Assembly (NCBI GenBank): GCA_002348425.1
Contig: DEBE01000093.1
Location: forward strand, 1 to 17,642
Source: Alphaproteobacteria bacterium UBA2964
GTDB taxonomy: Bacteria > Pseudomonadota > Alphaproteobacteria > MPNO01 > UBA2964
Length of the DNA stretch: 17,642 nt
Reading direction: 5' to 3'
Each line of letters begins with the position of its first letter. The first letter of the stretch is position 1. Under the pieces are notes generated by a model, which was not told the origin of the DNA, did no database searches, and saw only the letters and a program-made list of their open reading frames with translations. Positions 7,515 to 14,110 of this stretch are shown here, piece by piece. The translations under genes and the position numbers were made by a program.

Positions 7515-8066
7515 ATGAAAATAAAAGAGTGGATGAAAAATGCTACTGACCTTCGTTTCAATATTCCGATAGAAGGTGGACAAAATGACCCGAGGCTGGT
7601 CCCTCTTTTTGATGCTTTAAGGACAACTAAAGATCCAGATGAAGCATTAGAGATTGAGGCAGGAATTTGGGCCCTTTGGGGGCTTTCGGGAGATGAGGAT
7701 ATAGACCAGTTAATGACAATTGGTATCAGTGCGCTTGGGGAAAGTGATGGAGAAACGGCGCTTTTAGCATTTAATGAGGTTATAGAAAAGGCACCTAGCT
7801 ATGCTGAAGGGTGGAATAAGAGGGCTACATTATTTTATTTGGCTGGAGAACCTGAACTCTCAATTTCCGATATAAAGAAAACATTGGAGTTAGAGCCCCG
7901 GCATTTCGGAGCTCTTTCAGGTTTGGGTTTGGTATACATAGATATAGGCGAAGAACGCAAGGCTTTAGACGCTTTTGAAGAGGCCTTAAAAATACACCCC
8001 CATATGGAAGGCACAAAAACGCAAGTTCGTGAATTGCGCAGTGTTGTTATTGGTCGCGGTACTTAG
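7515..8066 (+). CDS. Tetratricopeptide-repeat protein linked to glcDEF
   Basis: About 183 residues, with roughly three TPR units over the second half. Visible TPR signatures include the AFNEVIEKAPSYAEGWNKRA segment, then ISDIKKTLELEPRHFGALSG, then ALDAFEEALKIHPHMEG. The first half (NDPRLVPLFDALRTTKDPDE through IEAGIWALWGLSGDEDIDQL) matches, from memory, a TPR family found in many alphaproteobacteria. TPRs mediate protein-protein binding; no catalytic motif is seen. I prefer the ATG at 7515 (20 bases after the glcF stop). An upstream TTG at 7455 would add 20 residues inside glcF, and ATG 7533 is also possible. No signal peptide is evident from these starts. It is on the same strand as glcDEF and probably the last gene of that operon. 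Function unknown. Confidence 0.85.
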   Translation: MKIKEWMKNATDLRFNIPIEGGQNDPRLVPLFDALRTTKDPDEALEIEAGIWALWGLSGDEDIDQLMTIGISALGESDGETALLAFNEVIEKAPSYAEGWNKRATLFYLAGEPELSISDIKKTLELEPRHFGALSGLGLVYIDIGEERKALDAFEEALKIHPHMEGTKTQVRELRSVVIGRGT

Positions 8067-8101
8067 CGAATAAAGTTTATTTCCCAACTCAGCTAAATTA
8101 T

Positions 8102-9517
8102 TTAGTCAATTTTAGCAATACGCAGAATATTAGTGGTCCCTGGGGTGCCAAATGGAACTCCAGCCGTTATAACAACACTCTGTTCTGGGACAGCATATCC
8201 AAATTCTTTGGCAATCTGGCATGCTCGTCCGACCATATTTGAAAAATTAATTACATCTGGGGCCATTACACATTGAACGCCCCAAGCAAGGGCGAGTTTT
8301 CTGGCAGTTGCGAGACTTTCGGTAAGGCAAAGAATCGGCACCTCTGGGCGCCCCCTAGATGCACGTAATGTAGTCGAGCCGGATGTAGTGTAGGTAATGA
8401 TCGCCGCCGCTGAAATGGTATGTGCCACTTGCCGAGCGGCATCTGTAATTGCATCAGGAGCGTTAGCTTCTGGGTCTCTATGCTCGCTGTTTGTGCGATA
8501 CCAAAATTCGGGATCGCGTTCCACTCGGTGGATAATGCTATCCATCATTTTGACTGCTTCTAATGGATATTTTCCGGCCGCGGTTTCAGCAGATAGCATC
8601 ACTGCATCTGCCCCATCATAAATAGCGGTCGCTACGTCCGAAGCTTCTGCCCTGGTCGGTTTTGGTGCCTCTATCATGGACTCTAACATTTGAGTTGCCA
8701 CCACCACTGGCTTACCTTGTTGTCGGCATTTTCGTATGATCTGTTTCTGAAGGCTTGGGAGATCCTCTGGCGGGAGTTCAACACCAAGGTCGCCGCGAGC
8801 AATCATAATGGCATCAGAAACTTTTATGATTTGATCTAGCTGATCGATGGCGCTGGGTTTTTCTAGTTTAGAGAGGATACTTGCACGTCCGCCAATTAAT
8901 TCGCTCGCTTCTAAAACATCTTCGGGGCGTTGAACAAAGCTGAGGCCAATTAGATCTGCCCCTAGTTCGAGCGCAAAATTTAAATCCTCTCGATCTTTTT
9001 CCCCTAGTGGGGAAATAGGCAAAACCGCATTTGGTATATTCACTCCTTTATGATCGGAAATAGAACCCCCAGTAACAACCTCTGCCTCCGCTATTTGTGA
9101 TTCAGCTTTTATTATCTTTAAACATAACTTTCCATCATCAATTAATAGTTCAGTTCCAATCTTAAGAATTGTAAAAATTTCTGGGTGGGGAAGAGGAATA
9201 CAGCTCGAGTCTCCCAGGTTTTTATTTAGATCAAGCTTTACAGTATCTCCTGCCAACAGTTCGCTGGCCCCATCCATAAACTTACCTACTCGTACCTTTG
9301 GGCCCTGTAAGTCGGTGAGGATTGCTGCGGGCCGACCAGTTTCGATTTCTAATTCACGGATCCAAGAAACGCGGGCCGCATGATCTTCATGTGAGCCGTG
9401 GCTGAAATTAAGCCTATAGACATCTGTGCCCGCATCGAAAAGTTCCCGCACAGACTCTAAAGAGTGGCTGGCGGGGCCCAATGTAGCGACAATTTTAGCC
9501 TGACGGAATCTACGCAT
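8102..9517 (-). CDS. pyk: Pyruvate kinase
   Basis: 471-residue glycolytic enzyme that transfers phosphate from phosphoenolpyruvate to ADP, giving pyruvate and ATP. The barrel domain shows RLNFSHG (35-41), DLQGPKVRVG (69-78), the B-domain IDDGKL (126-131), SKLEKPSAID (216-225) with the catalytic Lys, MIARGDLGVELP (238-249), TQMLES (275-280) and ADAVMLSAETAAGKYP (303-318). The C-terminal domain from about residue 352 is complete. The chosen ATG (MRRFRQAKIVATLGP) matches the family N-terminus; extending upstream to 9580 would add 21 residues and overlap the preceding gene. No ribosome site precedes the ATG, and a TATAAA hexamer ends 6 bases before it. It follows the glycerate kinase gene with a 22-base gap, so it is probably co-transcribed with it. 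Confidence 0.96.
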   Translation of the reverse strand: MRRFRQAKIVATLGPASHSLESVRELFDAGTDVYRLNFSHGSHEDHAARVSWIRELEIETGRPAAILTDLQGPKVRVGKFMDGASELLAGDTVKLDLNKNLGDSSCIPLPHPEIFTILKIGTELLIDDGKLCLKIIKAESQIAEAEVVTGGSISDHKGVNIPNAVLPISPLGEKDREDLNFALELGADLIGLSFVQRPEDVLEASELIGGRASILSKLEKPSAIDQLDQIIKVSDAIMIARGDLGVELPPEDLPSLQKQIIRKCRQQGKPVVVATQMLESMIEAPKPTRAEASDVATAIYDGADAVMLSAETAAGKYPLEAVKMMDSIIHRVERDPEFWYRTNSEHRDPEANAPDAITDAARQVAHTISAAAIITYTTSGSTTLRASRGRPEVPILCLTESLATARKLALAWGVQCVMAPDVINFSNMVGRACQIAKEFGYAVPEQSVVITAGVPFGTPGTTNILRIAKID

Positions 9518-9523
9518 AACATA

Positions 9524-9529
9524 TTTATA
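9524..9529 (-). promoter_or_regulatory. Possible -10 element of an internal pyk promoter
   Basis: TATAAA on the minus strand ends 6 bases before the pyk ATG, so transcription from it would start at or next to the start codon. No good -35 hexamer is found 15-18 bases upstream (best sequences there are GC-rich). It is therefore a weak prediction, supported mainly by the missing Shine-Dalgarno. Confidence 0.2.
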
Positions 9530-9539
9530 AAACAGTGTA

Positions 9540-10808
9540 CTAATATGCGCCAGCGCATATAGCAATACTACGAAAATCATTTACATTTGTTAACGTGGGG
9601 CCAGTTACAACATTATGACCAAGAATATCAAAAAATTCAGCACTTCGGTGTGCGGCGAGCAGCCCTGTCGGGTCCAGACCTAATTCCGTTGCGCCAGCGA
9701 TGCTGTAGGGCGTTAAAAAGCCCCCAGCATTTTGACTATTACCATCTATTCCATCTGTATCGCAGGCCAATGCCCAAATCTTGGGATCGTGGTTAAGTGT
9801 TAATGCTAAAGCAAGTAGATATTCTGAATTTGGACCCCCATACCCCGTTGCGCTATTAAGAGAAACAGTAGCCTCGCCCCCAGAGAGCAGAATAAGGGGT
9901 GGGGAGGTCGTACTACGAAAAGTTGCCATTTTGAGGGCTTCCTCTGCGTTAATTTTGGCAATCTCAGTAGCTATGCCGGAGATAGAATCACCTAAATTTA
10001 TTACATCCCAGCCCCATTTTTTGGCTTGTGTAGCCGCCGCTTCCAATGCGTCCCCGGCCCGGGCGATAATATTAACAGTATCTGCTTGAAAGCCCTCTCT
10101 ATTTAAAATATTTAGCCTTCTGTTGGTCAGAATCTTCTTTAACTTGTCTGGGATATTTAGATCATAGCGTTTTAATATATCAGAAACTGGTTCACTATCG
10201 GTTGGTAAAATCGTTGGACCGGAAGCAATTATTGAAGGGTCGTCTCCGGCAACGTCAGACATAACCAATGTTACAATCTGTGCGGGTAGTGCGGCTAAGC
10301 GGAGTTGCCCACCTTTAATACCAGACATGGCCTGCCTAACGGTATTTATTTCCTTAATAGATGCACCAGAGCTCAAAAGTGCTCGATTAATTAGTTTAAT
10401 GTCTTGTAAGGCTATTCCTTCAATAGGATACGCCAGCAAAGAGGAGCCTCCACCTGACATTAAACTAATTACAAGGTCATCAGCATTTAAGTTCGAGACT
10501 ACTTCCATCATTTCATGAGCGGCATTCTCGCTTTGTTGATCTGGAATTGGGTGGCCTGCTTCAATTATTTTTATATTTCTTGTATTTGTTTTGTGCTCGT
10601 ATGGAACCACAACAACTCCAGACAGTGGTTCATCCCATAATTCTTCTAAAACCTTCGCCATCCACGCAGAAGCTTTCCCGGCGCCTATTACTATTGTTCT
10701 ACCTTTTGGTTTCTTAGGAAGGTGACGGGGAATACGTTTTTCGGGGGAAACTGCCTCGACTCCAACATAGAAAAGCTTTTTAAGATTTATCTCTGGTTGT
10801 AGATCCAT
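9540..10808 (-). CDS. Glycerate 2-kinase, type-2 (MOFRL) family
   Basis: 422-residue enzyme that phosphorylates D-glycerate to 2-phosphoglycerate with ATP; family members are also annotated ttuD, gck or hydroxypyruvate reductase. Key segments: VIGAGKASAWMA (40-51) with the conserved Lys45, SLMSGGGSSLLAYP (115-128), NTVRQAMSGIKGGQL (155-169) with R158 and K165, MSDVAGDDPSIIASGPT (183-199), then LLSGGEATV, GYGGPNSEY and ACDTDGIDGNSQNAGG in the C-terminal half. The length is normal for the family. Upstream there is no Shine-Dalgarno; instead a -10-like CATAAT ends 6 bases before the ATG, suggesting a leaderless mRNA. It is the first gene of a pair with pyk. Together with glcDEF on the other side, it implies glycolate carbon is routed through glycerate into lower glycolysis. 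Confidence 0.93.
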   Translation of the reverse strand: MDLQPEINLKKLFYVGVEAVSPEKRIPRHLPKKPKGRTIVIGAGKASAWMAKVLEELWDEPLSGVVVVPYEHKTNTRNIKIIEAGHPIPDQQSENAAHEMMEVVSNLNADDLVISLMSGGGSSLLAYPIEGIALQDIKLINRALLSSGASIKEINTVRQAMSGIKGGQLRLAALPAQIVTLVMSDVAGDDPSIIASGPTILPTDSEPVSDILKRYDLNIPDKLKKILTNRRLNILNREGFQADTVNIIARAGDALEAAATQAKKWGWDVINLGDSISGIATEIAKINAEEALKMATFRSTTSPPLILLSGGEATVSLNSATGYGGPNSEYLLALALTLNHDPKIWALACDTDGIDGNSQNAGGFLTPYSIAGATELGLDPTGLLAAHRSAEFFDILGHNVVTGPTLTNVNDFRSIAICAGAY

Positions 10809-10814
10809 AATTCT

Positions 10815-10844
10815 ATTATGACTTATAATTAGTATTTACGGCAA
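10815..10844 (-). promoter_or_regulatory. Predicted promoter for glycerate kinase, leaderless arrangement
   Basis: On the minus strand TTGCCG (10844-10839, 4 of 6 matches) and CATAAT (10820-10815, 5 of 6) are separated by 18 bases. Only 6 bases lie between CATAAT and the ATG at 10808, so the transcript would begin at or beside the start codon. No ribosome site is present, which is consistent with leaderless initiation. Confidence 0.4.
10824..10829 (+). promoter_or_regulatory. Consensus -10 hexamer for the small membrane protein gene
   Basis: A perfect TATAAT sits 20 bases before the ATG at 10850. It overlaps the divergent glycerate kinase promoter in a 41-base intergenic region. I find no good -35 at 16-18 bases upstream, so it depends on the -10 alone. 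The predicted 5' UTR would be about 14 bases without a Shine-Dalgarno. Confidence 0.35.
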
Positions 10845-10849
10845 AGCGA

Positions 10850-11119
10850 ATGTGTAAGTTGAAAAAATCCAGCTTGCTGCGAGAGCATTCCTATTCATTC
10901 AATTTGTTAAAATGGTTTGGTACAGCAGCAGGCGTTATTGGTGCTTTAATCTTAGCACTTAATTTGCCTATGAGTGGATGGGGTTGGTTATTATTCGCCA
11001 TTTCATCTTCGTCTTGGACGTTTGTAGCCGCAGTGATGAAAGACTACAGTTTAATGGTACTACAAATAGCCTTCCTAATGGTAGATTTAATAGGAATATG
11101 GAGGTGGCTAATGATATAA
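10850..11119 (+). CDS. Small integral membrane protein, PnuC/SemiSWEET-sized, unknown function
   Basis: 89-residue protein with a basic N-terminus and three predicted membrane helices at about 22-39, 43-62 and 66-87. Conserved-looking features are the AL-x-LNLPMSGWGWLLF turn between the first two helices, SSSSW (52-56) at the middle helix, and the GIWRW (82-86) ending. The three-helix size and the ending resemble half-transporter repeats and small PnuC-like proteins in alphaproteobacteria, but I cannot assign a substrate. There is no ribosome site at this ATG, so a later start (a TTG at 10859 or 10873) cannot be excluded. It is divergent from glycerate kinase and lies 122 bases before the DUF1244 gene. 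Confidence 0.7.
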   Translation: MCKLKKSSLLREHSYSFNLLKWFGTAAGVIGALILALNLPMSGWGWLLFAISSSSWTFVAAVMKDYSLMVLQIAFLMVDLIGIWRWLMI

Positions 11120-11241
11120 AATAAAGTAGTGACCCCAATTTTTTGCGCATTATGTTTTGTAAGTTTCTATTTATCAAGAATGATGTATAAATCGGTGGTA
11201 AATGGTTTTAAAGATCAAATTAAAGCTAAAAGGAAAAAACG

Positions 11242-11559
11242 ATGTCTGAAATTGACTCCCAAACCCAAATAGAATTAGAGGCAGCTGCGTTTAGAGTTCT
11301 CACAGGACACCTTTTAAAAAGGAAAGACGTCCAAAATATTGATATTATGAATCTCGCTGGTTTTTGCAGGAATTGTCTAAGTAAATGGTATTTAAATGCC
11401 GCCAAGGAACGGGGCCTTACTATGACCATGGAAGAGGCTCGAGAGAAAATTTACGGTATGGCATATGAGGATTGGAAGAATAAATATCAAAAAGAGGCAA
11501 CATTGGACCAACAAGAAGCTTTCAAAAAAGTATTGGCAGACCCGAACCTTACGTCCTGA
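11242..11559 (+). CDS. DUF1244 family protein
   Basis: 105-residue protein of the DUF1244 family (PF06844), small proteins common in proteobacteria with no established function. The family core is plain: VQNIDIMNLAGFCRNCLSKWY (30-50; C42 and C45 in a CRNC pair), preceded by AFRVLTGHLLKRKDV and followed by EEAREKIYGMAYEDWKNKY. The CxxC-like pair could bind metal or act in redox, but this is inference, and two further ligands would be needed from a dimer. A strong ribosome site AAGGA (11230-11234) is 7 bases before the ATG. A terminator-like hairpin follows directly (11561-11588), and gapR is next on the same strand. Confidence 0.9.
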   Translation: MSEIDSQTQIELEAAAFRVLTGHLLKRKDVQNIDIMNLAGFCRNCLSKWYLNAAKERGLTMTMEEAREKIYGMAYEDWKNKYQKEATLDQQEAFKKVLADPNLTS

Positions 11560-11560
11560 A

Positions 11561-11588
11561 CTGAAAAGTCGTTAAACTTTTCGGTTTT
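11561..11588 (+). terminator. Rho-independent terminator-like hairpin after the DUF1244 gene
   Basis: A 9-bp stem (11561-11569 with 11576-11584; one T-G wobble) encloses a 6-base loop CGTTAA and is followed by TTTT (11585-11588). The stem begins two bases after the stop codon. The stem is A/T-rich and the T-run is short, so termination may be partial. Confidence 0.5.
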
Positions 11589-11601
11589 CGCGTACTCATT
11601 A

Positions 11602-11607
11602 GATAAT
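11602..11607 (+). promoter_or_regulatory. Possible -10 hexamer for gapR
   Basis: GATAAT (5 of 6 matches to TATAAT) lies 53 bases before the gapR ATG and after the DUF1244 terminator hairpin. No convincing -35 is seen at the proper distance; the candidate region overlaps the 3' arm of the hairpin. Confidence 0.25.
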
Positions 11608-11660
11608 GAACGGCGTCTTACCAACTATGGGGTGAGGTTTTGTAAATTGAGAGGAAAAAT

Positions 11661-11972
11661 ATGTCAGAGGAGACTGGAAACGTGGCGCGCAACCATTTAC
11701 GTGCTTACATTGATCGAATTGAACGGCTAGAGGAGGAAAAGGCGGCGTTAATGGAAGATATTCGCGAAATATACGCTGAAGCTAAAGGAACTGGTTTTGA
11801 TCCAAAAATAATGCGTCAAGTTATAAGAATTAGGAAAATGGAGCCTGATCAGAGACAGGAACAAGAATATATTTTGGACACTTACCTGTCAGCTCTTGGA
11901 ATGCTCAAAAATTTAGATTTAGACGATAAAGTTGATAATAGCTTAATGGAGGTGGACCTCGATTTAAAATGA
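11661..11972 (+). CDS. gapR: GapR-like nucleoid-associated protein (DUF2312)
   Basis: 103-residue member of the GapR/DUF2312 (UPF0335) family. In Caulobacter GapR encircles AT-rich, overtwisted DNA and supports replication and topoisomerase activity. The family pattern is clear: LRAYIDRIERLEEEKAALME (13-32) as the first helix of a coiled-coil dimer, DIREIYAEAKGTGFDPKIMR (33-52), and VIRIRKMEPDQRQEQEYILD with a TYLSALGM ending near residue 81. Basic residues at K49, R52, R56, R58 and K59 fit DNA contact. A tail of about 22 residues after LGM is acidic (seven Asp/Glu) and extends beyond the 89-residue Caulobacter protein. The ribosome site GAGGA (11651-11655) is well spaced. It lies next to a DUF1244 gene; both families are typical of alphaproteobacteria. 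Confidence 0.9.
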   Translation: MSEETGNVARNHLRAYIDRIERLEEEKAALMEDIREIYAEAKGTGFDPKIMRQVIRIRKMEPDQRQEQEYILDTYLSALGMLKNLDLDDKVDNSLMEVDLDLK

Positions 11973-12004
11973 TAAGTGAAAACAGACTCCCAAACTTGTA
12001 ATCT

Positions 12005-12883
12005 TTAAGGTCGTTTTGATCCAATAATTTTATCTTGAGTTTTGTTTTTAAAGTCACTCGCATCATGGCGCTCGTGTAATTGCTCGTCCAATTCTCCGCG
12101 ATGTTTGTTAACCATCCGACCGCGTTTGACTGTTTCTCTTTTGTCGATATCTCTTGCCCAACGCATAGCGTTGGTATAAGCCTCCGCATCAATGAACTCA
12201 GCCGCATCATATTGTCTATTTAAAAGTACGCCTCCGTACCAGGGCCAAATCGCTATATCTGCAATCGTATATTCGTCATCACATATATATTGATTGACGG
12301 CTAAGTGTTTATCCAAAACGTCCAATTGACGTTTTGTCTCCATGGCAAAACGGTTAATTGCATATTCAATTTTGATTGGTGCATAGTGATAAAAATGACC
12401 AAATCCGCCCCCTAGATACGGTGCACTGCCCATTTGCCACATCAGCCACGATAGACATTCTGCGCGGGCAGCCCTGTCACTGGGCAAAAAGGCTCCAAAT
12501 TTTTCGGCTAGGTATAATAATATTGCGCCGGACTCAAAAACCCGTGTCGGTGGGTTAGTGCTATGATCCATTAAAGCGGGAATCTTTGAATTAGGGTTAA
12601 TTTTTACAAAATCACTCCCGAATTGTTCTCCATCACCAATCTTAATCATCCATGCATCATATTCTGCATCATTAAAACCTAATGAGAGGAGCTCCTCGAG
12701 TAGGATCGTTACTTTAACACCATTGGGAGTGCCTAAAGAGTATAGCTGGAGAGGGTGCTTTCCGATAGGTAACTCCTTGTCATGTGTTTTGCCTGCAATA
12801 GGTCGGTTGGTTGACGCGAAGGGGCCACCATTATGTTTTTCCCACTTCCATATCTTGGGCGGCGAATATGATGATTCTGACAT
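12005..12883 (-). CDS. yghU: Glutathione transferase-like protein YghU (disulfide-bond reductase type)
   Basis: 292-residue cytosolic glutathione transferase of the YghU/Nu class; E. coli YghU is 288 residues, binds two glutathiones and reduces disulfides. Characteristic parts are the long N-terminal extension (PPKIWKWEKHNGGPFASTN, 8-26), GKHPLQLYSLGTPNGVKVTI (41-60) with N54 in place of the usual catalytic Ser/Tyr, SKIPAL (99-104), and FESGAIL (116-122) with the glutathione-binding E117-S118. The helical C-terminal domain contains YTIADIAIWPWYGG. A Shine-Dalgarno CGGAG is 7 bases upstream. It converges on gapR with a 32-base gap and diverges from trhO. Likely role: thiol-redox or peroxide detoxification; physiological substrates are unknown. 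Confidence 0.93.
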   Translation of the reverse strand: MSESSYSPPKIWKWEKHNGGPFASTNRPIAGKTHDKELPIGKHPLQLYSLGTPNGVKVTILLEELLSLGFNDAEYDAWMIKIGDGEQFGSDFVKINPNSKIPALMDHSTNPPTRVFESGAILLYLAEKFGAFLPSDRAARAECLSWLMWQMGSAPYLGGGFGHFYHYAPIKIEYAINRFAMETKRQLDVLDKHLAVNQYICDDEYTIADIAIWPWYGGVLLNRQYDAAEFIDAEAYTNAMRWARDIDKRETVKRGRMVNKHRGELDEQLHERHDASDFKNKTQDKIIGSKRP

Positions 12884-13163
12884 TAATAATCTCCGATTTT
12901 TGGCACCCGCCTATTTTTTAAGCTCACGGTGCAGGAACATCAGTTTATAAAATTACATACAAACAATAAAAGTGCACGATGTTACTAGTGTGTAAATTTA
13001 GGTGCCGCTATAAGATACAATTAGAATCAACATTGATAGTCAAAGAATTTAAATAGGAATAATTTAGTTATTTTTATTAGTAAAAGATAAAAATATCATT
13101 TTAATCGCTTATGGGATTATTAGAGATAAATAGTTCCGTCCCTTTAAAGGCATGTATGTTTCT
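12884..13163. other. AT-rich divergent intergenic region between yghU and trhO
   Basis: The largest gap in the window, about 280 bases, with no coding signal. On the minus strand a TATAAA (12949-12944) is a possible -10 for yghU. On the plus side TTGATA near 13034 followed about 19 bases later by AATAAT is a poor candidate promoter for trhO. An A/T-only inverted repeat lies at 13069-13095. GGCACC near 12902 and GGTGCC near 13012 form a widely spaced inverted repeat of uncertain meaning. Confidence 0.4.
13069..13095. repeat. A/T-only inverted repeat upstream of trhO
   Basis: TATTTTTAT (13069-13077) and ATAAAAATA (13087-13095) are exact 9-base inverted copies around a 9-base spacer. It consists only of A and T and lies in a very AT-rich stretch about 70 bases before trhO. 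It may be an incidental product of base composition or a binding site for a nucleoid protein. Confidence 0.35.
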
Positions 13164-14105
13164 ATGATAAGTAAAAAGAAGTGTCATAAAGATTTTGTTG
13201 TTTTGGCATTCTATCATTTTATTCAGATAGATGATGTCGAAATTTTGAAGATCTCTATGAAAAAAGTTTGTGAAGACAATAAAATAATCGGCACCATTTT
13301 ATTAGCGGAGGAAGGTATAAATGCCACGATCGCTGGCGGCAGGGCTGGCATTGATAATCTCTTGTCCCACCTTAAGGTTGATATTCGTTTTTCTAATTTA
13401 GTTTACAAGGAATCCTTTACAAAGAAAAAGCCTTTCAAGCGGTTGAAAGTTAAAACTAGAAACGAAATCGTTAGTATGGGTATCCCTAATACCGACCCAA
13501 AATCTCTTTCTGGGATTAGAGTCGATGCGCACCAGTGGAATCAGCTAATTCAAGACCCAGACGTTATTACAATTGATACACGGAATGAGTACGAGTGTGA
13601 AATCGGGAGTTTCAAAAATGCAGTTTCACCGGGAACTAAAACTTTTCGTGAGTTTCCAGGTTTTGTAGACAAAGCCTTAGATCCTGAAAAACATAACAAA
13701 GTGGCGATGTTTTGCACTGGTGGTATACGTTGTGAAAAGGCTACGCACTATTTACTCAAAAAAGGTTTTAAGGAGGTTTACCAACTAGATGGTGGCATTC
13801 TCAAATATTTGGAAACCGTCAATCATGAAGAGAGTCTGTGGCACGGAGAATGTTTCGTATTTGATGACCGCGTGACGGTTGATAAAAATCTTGGCCCAGG
13901 CTCTTTTAAACAATGCAGTGCTTGTCGTCGACCTTTGTCTGCTAAGGATAGGGAGAGTCCAAATTTTGTACAGGGAATATCCTGTCCACATTGTTATGGC
14001 AAAATCAGTGTGAAAAAACTTTCTGCTTTAAAAGAAAGACAGCATCAAATTGAACTGAGAAAAATACGAAAAAATGGAACAATTAGAAATGATAAGAGGA
14101 ATTAG
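13164..14105 (+). CDS. trhO: tRNA uridine-34 hydroxylase TrhO (rhodanese domain, YceA family)
   Basis: 313-residue enzyme of the TrhO/YceA family, which makes 5-hydroxyuridine at tRNA position 34 using O2, the first step to (m)cmo5U wobble bases. The N-terminal UPF0176 domain contains GTILLAEEGINATIAGG (43-59). The rhodanese domain contains VITIDTRNEYECEIG (134-148) and the loop CTGGIRC with C184 and C190. The C-terminal part has two Cys pairs, C251-x2-C254 and C274-x2-C277, that look like a zinc site. Cys184 is the catalytic cysteine of the family. An in-frame ATG at 13152 would add four residues, but AAAGG (13146-13150) lies only one base from it and 13 bases from 13164, so the later start is preferred without certainty. 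A GST-like gene begins 5 bases after the stop. Confidence 0.93.
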   Translation: MISKKKCHKDFVVLAFYHFIQIDDVEILKISMKKVCEDNKIIGTILLAEEGINATIAGGRAGIDNLLSHLKVDIRFSNLVYKESFTKKKPFKRLKVKTRNEIVSMGIPNTDPKSLSGIRVDAHQWNQLIQDPDVITIDTRNEYECEIGSFKNAVSPGTKTFREFPGFVDKALDPEKHNKVAMFCTGGIRCEKATHYLLKKGFKEVYQLDGGILKYLETVNHEESLWHGECFVFDDRVTVDKNLGPGSFKQCSACRRPLSAKDRESPNFVQGISCPHCYGKISVKKLSALKERQHQIELRKIRKNGTIRNDKRN

Positions 14106-14110
14106 TAATT

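Noticed and set aside
8067..8105. AT-rich inverted repeats (AATAAA-G-TTTATT and CTAAATTATTTAG) between the TPR gene and pyk
   Set aside because: The stems are only about five A/T-rich pairs, too weak to call a bidirectional terminator with confidence.
9781..10089. Long open frame on the plus strand opposite the glycerate kinase gene (102 codons)
   Set aside because: It is antisense to a well-supported gene, has no recognisable motif and no ribosome site; it looks like a shadow of the coding frame.
11905..12210. 101-codon minus-strand frame spanning the gapR end and the yghU end
   Set aside because: It overlaps two confident genes and includes no conserved motif.
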